The notes below the pieces were generated by a model. It did no database searches, was not told the origin of the DNA, and saw only the letters and a list, made by a program, of their open reading frames with translations. Made by a program: the position numbers and the translations under genes. Shown here piece after piece: positions 1 through 4,796 of a DNA stretch of 5,951 nt (the stretch's first letter is position 1; each line of letters starts with the position of its first letter). Source of the DNA: Clostridia bacterium (GTDB taxonomy: Bacteria; Bacillota; Clostridia; Christensenellales; UBA3700); the NCBI GenBank assembly GCA_029067255.1, contig JAIEEW010000049.1, forward strand, positions 1 to 5,951, written 5' to 3'.

Positions 1-110
1 GCGACGCGCAAGCGTTGGCGACCGCAAAGAAAATGGTAGACCTTAGGGAAGATCAGATTGAGAGATATGTAGAGTATCTTAAAGAGCAAAGGTCTATGAA
101 ACGTAAATAA
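1..110 (+). CDS. C-terminal end of an unrecognised protein (5' partial)
   Basis: An open frame enters from the left edge (first complete codon at position 3) and ends at TAA 108-110. The 35 visible residues start DAQALATAKKMV and end EQRSMKRK. They are strongly charged, rich in Lys, Arg, Glu and Gln, and look like one long amphipathic helix with a basic tail. No catalytic motif or membrane segment is visible and I do not recognise the family. The stop is followed directly by two more in-frame TAA codons (111-116). The palindrome array begins within about 10-25 bases, so the mRNA of this gene would carry the array in its 3' untranslated region unless transcription stops first. That the frame is a real gene rests on its clean codon pattern and on the stop falling at the edge of the repeat region. 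Confidence 0.6.
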   Translation, partial: DAQALATAKKMVDLREDQIERYVEYLKEQRSMKRK

Positions 111-133
111 TAATAATACGGATAAATAATAGG

Positions 134-170
134 ACTAGATTTCTCCACTGCGGTCGAAATGACGGGAGAG
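134..170 (+). repeat. Palindromic element 1 (plus orientation, ATTTC stem)
   Basis: This is the first element of the array and the only one with the ATTTC (139-143) / GAAAT (156-160) stem; its loop is 12 bases. It ends in GACGGGAGAG like the right arms of the two long units. The bases before it (about 112-133) resemble the spacer that precedes the other plus-oriented elements, but the minus-oriented partner that should precede that spacer is missing. The array therefore seems to start with half a unit directly behind the upstream stop codon. Confidence 0.7.
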
Positions 171-184
171 AAGACTGGCTTTCG

Positions 185-330
185 CTATTCTACCGTCATA
201 TTGAGCGGAGCGATAGCGGAGTCGAAATATCTAAATATAATAGGATAACAATATAGATTAGATTCTTCGACAGGCTCAGAATGACGGGAGAGTAAACAGG
301 TGTTGTAAACTCTACCCGTCATTTGTAATA
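185..330. repeat. Long repeat unit, copy A
   Basis: This ~145-bp unit consists of a minus element (193-233), an AT-rich spacer (about 234-258), a plus element (259-290), and a short extra CCGTCAT half-site (316-322). It matches copy B at 361-505 with a constant offset of 176. I count seven substitutions (at 189, 214, 219, 258, 295, 303 and 304) and one single-base length difference near 315. The plus-element tail ATGACGGGAGAG (281-292) can also pair with the half-site ACTCTACCCGTCAT (309-322) with one bulge, giving an alternative hairpin. Confidence 0.85.
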
Positions 331-360
331 TGAATGAAATGATATAATAAAAGAGTAATG

Positions 361-505
361 CTATCCTACCGTCATATTGAGCGGAGCGACAGCGAAGTCG
401 AAATATCTAAATATAATAGGATAACAATATAGACTAGATTCTTCGACAGGCTCAGAATGACGGGAGAGTATACAGGTGAAGTAAACTCTACCGTCATTTG
501 TAATT
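361..505. repeat. Long repeat unit, copy B
   Basis: This is a near-identical copy of the unit at 185-330: minus element 369-409, spacer, plus element 435-466, then the CCGTCAT half-site (491-497). The alternative hairpin is kept here too: ATGACGGGAGAG (457-468) faces ACTCTACCGTCAT (485-497) with one mismatch. The bases that follow each copy are also related: a GATATAATAAAA block occurs at 341 after copy A and at 526 after copy B. This suggests that the duplicated segment was longer than the well-conserved part. Confidence 0.85.
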
Positions 506-590
506 AACGACAATTAGTTTGAAAGGATATAATAAAACAAGGTAAAGGCTTTTCAACAATAATCTTAAGAGTACAGAGAAATAATTCTTT

Positions 591-655
591 CCCCGTCGTA
601 TTGAGCGTAGTGATAGCGAAGTCGAAATATCTAATCTAATAAATATCAATCTATA
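591..655 (-). repeat. Palindromic element 6 with decayed spacer
   Basis: This is a diverged minus-oriented element (core 593-633). It is followed by bases resembling the unit spacer (about 631-657), but no plus-oriented partner follows, so the array ends with half a unit. Its stem GTATT (598-602) / AATAT (626-630) has one G-U pair when read as plus-strand RNA, which would be an A-C mismatch on the other strand. Confidence 0.7.
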
Positions 656-679
656 AAGTTCGACTAAAAGCATAAAAAA

Positions 680-706
680 TACGGCAAACGTAAATCGTTT
701 GCCGTA
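680..706 (-). terminator. Intrinsic terminator of the alpha-mannosidase gene
   Basis: A perfect 11-bp stem (680-690 with 696-706; core ACGGCAAACG / CGTTTGCCGT) surrounds a 5-base loop. On the minus strand it is followed at once by six T residues (positions 679-674). It starts 22 bases beyond the stop codon of the mannosidase. On the plus strand the stem is followed by AAA and then TTTTT, so it may also act, more weakly, on transcripts arriving from the left-hand gene through the repeat array. Confidence 0.9.
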
Positions 707-727
707 AAATTTTTAGCGTATAATTTT

Positions 728-3700
728 TTATTTATCAAATACCAAATACAAAGTTTTGATTTCGAAAGGCGTAAACTCGAACGCTTTGCTACGGGCGAGT
801 TTTTCTTTATTTTCGAGCATATCGCATTCGTAGATACTCGTAGCGTCAAAGTTTAGATTCAAAGTCGATTTCACGGTTTGACCAAAGCATTCGTACGCTC
901 TCACTATTATACCGCCGTTGTCTTCAGCAACCTTGATAGTTTCGATTACTATATTGTTGCTGTCGAATTTCGCTAGCGTATCAAGCGTAACGTTGTTGCT
1001 TACTATTTCTATCGGGTTGTTAAAGCAATATCCTTTTGCCATGAGATCGGTATCTTCAAACTTGGCTTTATGCGGATATACTGCGTAAGAGAAACTGTGA
1101 TTTCCGCGATCGCAAGTCGGGTCGGGGAAGATCGGCGCGCGAAGCAATGCGAGAGATAAAAATCCGTCTTTAGCGCGGTGTCCGTATTTGCCGTTGTTGA
1201 GCAATGCGAAACCGTAATCTTCGCCGTCGATATTGACGAACTTATGCGCGCATACTTCGAATTGAGCCCATTTGGGATTGTAATCTTCGTCTTTGTCGTC
1301 TTCAAGAGTAGTGCGGTCGAAATTACCGAACTGGATATTGCATTTGACCGTATCGGCGAATACCGTGGGAACAAAGTCCGCTCTTAGCATTTTGAGTTCT
1401 TCATGCCAGTCGACCGTAGTGTCGAATCTTACCATATCCGAGCCTGCAGCAAGAATTACTTTTTGTACGAGCGAAGACTTGTTGTATTTATAAGAGTTTT
1501 CTCTTACGAGATTTACGCCGTCAATATAGGTGTTGGAAGAAGTCAGTTTGAATTCCGATTTCTTCATCATAAGATAGTTGGTCTTTTCGTCTTTGCCCCA
1601 TTGTATATCCCATGCGTTGTAATATCTGAACGGGTCGGAGTAGACTACGAGTTTGTTAAAATAATCTTTGACAAGTTCCTTGTTTTGAGTTTTGTCCAAA
1701 AGCGACGTTATTTCTCCGTTCGAGCCAAAGACTACGCGCAGATTTGCGTTTTCTATCGTATCGTCGCTGAAAACCAATTCGTCAGTCTGTAAATCCGCGG
1801 GGATGAGTTTGCCTATTGAATGCGCTTTCAAATCTGCCGCGTACCATACGTCGTCTACTTTGACGATCTCTTTTCTGTCGAAGTCGACGCTGTTTATTGC
1901 GCTCATCTCGCCGTCTTTGGAAAGGGCGTCGATAAGAGTCTTTTCGATCTCTTGCAATTCTCCATACATAATTTTATATCTTTCGTAACATTCGTCGTAT
2001 ACTCTTTTGATTGATGAGCCGGGAAGTATATCGTGGAATTGATAAAGCAGCACTTCTTTCCAAATCTGTTCGACTTTTTCTCTGTCGTAAGTTACGCCCT
2101 GAATAAACGCCGCCGCGCCCAGCCATTCGATTTTATGAAGAAGTTCTTCTATGCGTCTGTTCCATTTTTTTGCATTCGCTTGCGAAGTGTAACAGCCTTG
2201 ATGTCTTTCATAATAAAGTTCGCCTTTGTGGGTGGGTATGACGTCCGTCATATCCTTTATATCGTCAAAGAAATTGACTGCCGGGGAAGTCTTGCACGGA
2301 GCAAGTCCGTCAATGTTTTTGCTATGGCGCATCATGTATTCAAGATGTCCTTCGCCGGGTCCGCCGCCGCCGTCGCCGTCGCCGTAGATAAGCAACGCTT
2401 TGTCGCATATCTCTTTTTCAGAATATCTGTCTTCGGATTTTTTGATAGCAAGCGGTGAATTGCCCGCGTTGTAATCGCCCAAAGGCTCCATATGCGCTAA
2501 AAGACTCGTTCCGTCAAGACCTACCCAGTTGAAAGTACGATAGGGGAAACGGTTGAAATCGTTGGACGAAAGTTTTATCGTCATGAAATAATCCATGCCG
2601 CTCTTTTTCAGTACTTGCGGAAGAGTAGCGGGGAAACCGAATACGTCGGGAAGCCAACACATTCTGGATTTGAAATCAAATTCGTCTTTCCAGTATTTCT
2701 GACCGTAAAGACACTGTCTTACCCACGATTCGCCGCCGGAGAGATTGCAGTCGCTTTCTACCCACATTCCGCCTTGAAGTTCTATTCTTCCTTCAAGAAC
2801 GTATTTTTTTACTCTCTCAAAAAGTTCGGGATATTCTTCTTTCAGCCATACGAACATTTGCGGTTGAGATTCGGCGAAATAAAATCCGTCGTAAAGCGCA
2901 AGATTACGCAACTGGTTGGCAAAGGTTCTGGCAACCTTTCTTTTGGTTTCTCTTATCGGCCACAGCCATGCGAGATCTATATGCGCGTGTCCTATGCAAT
3001 AATAAGTCGTCGCTTTGTATTCAGGCTTTTTCTCTATCGTCGGTTTTAAGAATTCTCTCGCGTATTTTGCGCCTTGCTTTTTGTATATTTTGTAACTTTG
3101 TTTGAGCGCTTTGTCTATTTCGATAAATCTCGGACTTGTTTTGTCAAGTATCATCATTATGAAAAACAAGTCGATATAGTCGTAGTAATATTGATTTATT
3201 TCTTCGTCGTGTATGCAAATATCCGCGCGTCTAAGATGGGCGGTACATTTTCTGATACGGAATTTTCCGTTGAATCCAGCGTCAACGTAAAGATCGATTT
3301 TCTCATCGCCCGTCGAACGCTCGGCTATATCGATACGTTGTTTTGCAATAAGCGAGTGAAATACGTCGCCTTTGCTCAATACCTGCGTTATGCCTTGCAA
3401 TACTATGCCGTCGGGGTTGAAGACAAGTCCTTCGCCTTGAAGTTTGATACGCAGTATTACGTTTTTGCCTTTCGCTTTTTGCGGAACTTGTCCCGTAAAA
3501 TGAAACCACGCGCAGTCGAAACTGTCTGCATATTCCTTTCTTTTGCCCCACGCTTGCCATTGACGGATAGGCTTAAACGCGCTTTTATCTAAATCATCCC
3601 ATTTTATAGGCTCGGCGCTTTTGATCACTTCCGCTTTAAGATCGCCGACCTTTTTGTTTATGGCGCATTTCAAATTCCAAATATTGAAAACGTGTCCCGA

Positions 3701-3742
3701 TTTTGAAACCGCCTTTTTTACCATTTTCTTATCAAAACCCAT
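728..3742 (-). CDS. Alpha-mannosidase, glycoside hydrolase family 38
   Basis: The product should hydrolyse terminal alpha-linked mannose with retention of configuration (EC 3.2.1.24 type), using a divalent metal, usually zinc. Numbering from the ATG at 3742 gives 1004 residues. An N-terminal accessory domain of about 245 residues is followed by the catalytic domain opening with GHAHIDLAWLW; likely metal ligands are H254 and D256. MWVESDCNL holds the probable nucleophile and metal ligand D331. LPDVFGFPATLPQ (364-376), the glycine-rich GDGDGGGGP (454-462) and YYERHQGCYTSQ (511-522) are further family signatures, and QFHDILPGSS (568-577) holds the fourth ligand H570. The rest is the beta-sandwich region. 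Length and architecture fit the Ams1/MAN2C1-like cytosolic branch better than the shorter MngB type (my recollection). There is no signal peptide or membrane segment, so it is probably cytoplasmic. A GTG at 3757 would add five residues, but it lies upstream of the AGGAG ribosome binding site, which precedes the ATG by 5 bases; the ATG is preferred. No sugar transporter or regulator adjoins it. All active-site motifs are intact. The natural substrate is unknown. Confidence 0.95.
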   Translation of the reverse strand: MGFDKKMVKKAVSKSGHVFNIWNLKCAINKKVGDLKAEVIKSAEPIKWDDLDKSAFKPIRQWQAWGKRKEYADSFDCAWFHFTGQVPQKAKGKNVILRIKLQGEGLVFNPDGIVLQGITQVLSKGDVFHSLIAKQRIDIAERSTGDEKIDLYVDAGFNGKFRIRKCTAHLRRADICIHDEEINQYYYDYIDLFFIMMILDKTSPRFIEIDKALKQSYKIYKKQGAKYAREFLKPTIEKKPEYKATTYYCIGHAHIDLAWLWPIRETKRKVARTFANQLRNLALYDGFYFAESQPQMFVWLKEEYPELFERVKKYVLEGRIELQGGMWVESDCNLSGGESWVRQCLYGQKYWKDEFDFKSRMCWLPDVFGFPATLPQVLKKSGMDYFMTIKLSSNDFNRFPYRTFNWVGLDGTSLLAHMEPLGDYNAGNSPLAIKKSEDRYSEKEICDKALLIYGDGDGGGGPGEGHLEYMMRHSKNIDGLAPCKTSPAVNFFDDIKDMTDVIPTHKGELYYERHQGCYTSQANAKKWNRRIEELLHKIEWLGAAAFIQGVTYDREKVEQIWKEVLLYQFHDILPGSSIKRVYDECYERYKIMYGELQEIEKTLIDALSKDGEMSAINSVDFDRKEIVKVDDVWYAADLKAHSIGKLIPADLQTDELVFSDDTIENANLRVVFGSNGEITSLLDKTQNKELVKDYFNKLVVYSDPFRYYNAWDIQWGKDEKTNYLMMKKSEFKLTSSNTYIDGVNLVRENSYKYNKSSLVQKVILAAGSDMVRFDTTVDWHEELKMLRADFVPTVFADTVKCNIQFGNFDRTTLEDDKDEDYNPKWAQFEVCAHKFVNIDGEDYGFALLNNGKYGHRAKDGFLSLALLRAPIFPDPTCDRGNHSFSYAVYPHKAKFEDTDLMAKGYCFNNPIEIVSNNVTLDTLAKFDSNNIVIETIKVAEDNGGIIVRAYECFGQTVKSTLNLNFDATSIYECDMLENKEKLARSKAFEFTPFEIKTLYLVFDK

Positions 3743-3747
3743 ACCTT

Positions 3748-3752
3748 CTCCT
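3748..3752 (-). promoter_or_regulatory. Ribosome binding site fixing the mannosidase start
   Basis: On the minus strand AGGAG (continuing as AGGAGAAGG) lies 5 bases upstream of ATG 3742-3740. This site decides the start: the alternative GTG at 3757-3755 has no such site in front of it and would place this motif inside the coding region. Confidence 0.85.
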
Positions 3753-3757
3753 AACAC

Positions 3758-3785
3758 ATTCGCTGTATATATTATATGCGCGAAT
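3758..3785 (-). promoter_or_regulatory. Inverted repeat in the mannosidase leader
   Basis: ATTCGC (3758-3763) and GCGAAT (3780-3785) form a perfect 6-bp inverted repeat around a 16-base AT-rich centre. It lies between the proposed promoter and the ribosome binding site, ending 5 bases before AGGAG. It could be an operator for a dimeric repressor or a hairpin in the leader RNA. Only the symmetry is seen; a regulatory role is inference, and short symmetric arms occur easily in AT-rich DNA. Confidence 0.35.
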
Positions 3786-3797
3786 ATATTTTATTAT

Positions 3798-3826
3798 ATT
3801 TTATCATATATGTATAAATTCGTCAA
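3798..3826 (-). promoter_or_regulatory. Promoter of the alpha-mannosidase gene
   Basis: Read on the minus strand there is a -35 box TTGACG (3826-3821), a 17-base spacer, and a -10 box TAAAAT (3803-3798) preceded by TGA, an extended -10. Transcription would start near 3791, giving a leader of roughly 49 bases that contains the inverted repeat at 3758-3785 and the AGGAG site. The fit to a sigma-A promoter is good, although the whole intergenic region is AT-rich. Confidence 0.7.
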
Positions 3827-3881
3827 AAGAATTTTTAACTTAGATTTTACGGCATTCGTAATTGACGCCGTCGAATAATTC

Positions 3882-3910
3882 TTGATAAAAAATTTCGTAT
3901 ATGATAAAAT
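3882..3910 (+). promoter_or_regulatory. Promoter of the YgjP-like gene, probably giving a leaderless mRNA
   Basis: A -35-like TTGATA (3882-3887) and a -10 TAAAAT (3905-3910) are 17 bases apart, with TGA giving an extended -10. Thirteen bases (3898-3910) are identical to the matching part of the opposing mannosidase promoter. The -10 ends only 9 bases before the ATG, so transcription would start within about 0-4 bases of the start codon. Confidence 0.6.
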
Positions 3911-3919
3911 AAACGCGTT

Positions 3920-4645
3920 ATGAACGAAAGCAGAAAAATCGAAATAGACGGCGAGATTTTGGAATATTCGCTGATAAGACGTAAAATGAAGACAATACGT
4001 CTGAGAATTACCGGGGACGGAAAGTTGGTCGCGTCCTGTCCTATCAGAACTTCCGCGGGGGAAGTGGAGAAGGCGATATTAAAGAATGGCGAATGGATAA
4101 AGTCCGCAATTTCCCGCGCCGTCGCTCAAATGCCGAAGACGTCCGAAAGAGAGTATTATACGGGTGAAAAATTTTTGTTTTTGGGAAGAGAACGCACTCT
4201 TTTGGTGGCGCAGAATTTCAAAGAAGGCGTAGAGTTGAAAGAAGACTATATATTTTTAGACGTACGCTCGCTAGACGATTATTATCGAAAGAAAAAGTTG
4301 TTGGATAGGTGGTACGAAAAACAGACCGAATTGATTTTCAGACAGAGATTTTACGCGCAGGTAGAAAGATTTCGCGCGCTTTTTCCCAACGAATATACGC
4401 TTAAAATCAGAAGTATGACGGCTCGGTGGGGAAGTTGTATGGTAAACAGAAATACCGTTACGCTGAATTCCAAACTTATCTACGCTGACGAGAGTTTGAT
4501 AGATTACGTTATTTTGCACGAACTTTCTCATTTCAAGTTCAAAAATCACGACAGAGATTTTTACGCGTTGCTTTCATATCTTTGTCCAGATTGGAAAGCG
4601 AGAAAGAAATTGCTGGGAAATAAATACATTTATTACGTAAGATGA
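3920..4645 (+). CDS. YgjP/SprT-like zinc metallopeptidase-fold protein (DUF45/M48-related)
   Basis: This 241-residue protein belongs to the family of small cytoplasmic proteins related to E. coli YgjP and annotated as M48-type or DUF45 metal-dependent hydrolases. The N-terminal ~100 residues form the usual beta-rich part. The C-terminal half carries the family signature ARWGSC (168-173) and the zinc motif HELSH (H200, E201, H204). A third likely ligand, H210 in KNH, is followed by the typical PDW segment at 223-225. Length is normal for the family and all metal-site residues are present. There is no signal peptide or membrane segment. The physiological substrate is poorly known; peptidase activity is assumed from the fold, and I recall a nucleotide phosphatase activity reported for the E. 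coli protein. The start is well fixed: an in-frame TAA at 3905-3907 excludes a longer protein and the N-terminus from ATG 3920 fits the family. No ribosome binding site precedes this ATG. The gene is divergent from the mannosidase and 151 bases upstream of the exporter gene. Confidence 0.9.
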   Translation: MNESRKIEIDGEILEYSLIRRKMKTIRLRITGDGKLVASCPIRTSAGEVEKAILKNGEWIKSAISRAVAQMPKTSEREYYTGEKFLFLGRERTLLVAQNFKEGVELKEDYIFLDVRSLDDYYRKKKLLDRWYEKQTELIFRQRFYAQVERFRALFPNEYTLKIRSMTARWGSCMVNRNTVTLNSKLIYADESLIDYVILHELSHFKFKNHDRDFYALLSYLCPDWKARKKLLGNKYIYYVR

Positions 4646-4681
4646 GATGCAAACGTAAGACAAACGTTAAAAAGATTGCCG

Positions 4682-4714
4682 ATTTTACAACTTAATATAG
4701 ATTTTATGTAAAAT
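4682..4714. promoter_or_regulatory. Inverted repeat upstream of the exporter promoter
   Basis: ATTTTACA (4682-4689) and TGTAAAAT (4707-4714) are perfect 8-base inverted arms separated by 17 bases. They lie between the end of the YgjP-like gene and the exporter's -35 box. A protein-binding site is possible. There is no T-tract and the stem is AT-rich, so it is not a convincing terminator. Confidence 0.3.
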
Positions 4715-4738
4715 GAACTTTTTGAAGAGTTGTCGCGT

Positions 4739-4768
4739 TTGACTTGCGATAAGGATTTATTATACAAT
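4739..4768 (+). promoter_or_regulatory. Promoter of the ABC exporter gene
   Basis: TTGACT (4739-4744) and TACAAT (4763-4768) are separated by 18 bases; each matches the sigma-A consensus at five of six positions. Transcription would start near 4775, leaving a leader of about 22 bases with a ribosome binding site. This suggests the exporter is transcribed independently of the preceding gene. Confidence 0.6.
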
Positions 4769-4787
4769 AGTTACGTCAATTATCTTT

Positions 4788-4791
4788 GGAG
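4788..4791 (+). promoter_or_regulatory. Ribosome binding site of the ABC exporter gene
   Basis: GGAG followed by five T residues lies directly before ATG 4797. It supports this start codon and contrasts with the YgjP-like gene just upstream, which has no such site. Confidence 0.8.
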
Positions 4792-4796
4792 TTTTT

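Larger units (their letters stand above)
120..655. repeat. Array of alternating palindromic repeat elements
   Basis: This intergenic stretch holds six copies of a short element whose core runs TAGAT, a loop, then ATGACGG. They alternate strictly in orientation: plus at 134-170, minus at 193-233, plus at 259-290, minus at 369-409, plus at 435-466, minus at 593-633. Each core can fold on a 5-bp stem: 139-143 with 156-160 (ATTTC/GAAAT), 198-202 with 226-230 and 374-378 with 402-406 (ATATT/AATAT), 262-266 with 278-282 and 438-442 with 454-458 (ATTCT/AGAAT), and 598-602 with 626-630 (GTATT/AATAT, with one G-U pair). Neighbouring minus and plus elements can also pair with each other, for example CCGTCAT 193-199 with ATGACGG 281-287 and GTCGAA 221-226 with TTCGAC 266-271. 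No open reading frame is convincing here. From memory, similar CGTCATTCTGAGC-type intergenic repeats occur in many bacterial genomes; their function is unknown to me. Confidence 0.85.

Noticed and set aside
236..533. Four perfect TATAAT hexamers inside the repeat array (236-241, 343-348, 412-417, 528-533), suggesting promoters for a small RNA.
   Set aside because: None has a recognisable -35 box at 16-18 bases upstream, and the hexamers fall in AT-rich spacer DNA. They stay possible but unsupported.
120..655. The array as an insertion sequence or MITE.
   Set aside because: No transposase frame, no clear terminal inverted repeats bounding the whole region and no target-site duplication could be found. 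It is recorded only as a repeat.
111..660. The repeat array as a CRISPR array.
   Set aside because: The repeats alternate in orientation, the spacers are themselves conserved between copies, and there is no cas gene, so the organisation is not CRISPR.
2348..2386. A run of CCG/TCG triplets resembling a microsatellite.
   Set aside because: It encodes the conserved glycine- and aspartate-rich GDGDGGGGP loop of the GH38 enzyme on the minus strand, so it is explained by protein function.
1178..3592. Several long plus-strand open frames opposite the mannosidase gene.
   Set aside because: They lie wholly antisense to a strongly conserved gene, have no recognisable domains or ribosome binding sites, and arise from the codon bias of the real gene.
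3862..3891. TTGACG (3862-3867) with TAAAAA (3886-3891) as the promoter of the YgjP-like gene.
   Set aside because: The spacing is 18 and the -10 is weaker than the extended -10 at 3905-3910. It may act as an alternative start, but would still leave the mRNA without a ribosome binding site.
4652..4668. AACGT/ACGTT inverted repeat as a terminator behind the YgjP-like gene.
   Set aside because: The stem is only 5 bp and it is followed by A residues rather than a T-tract.
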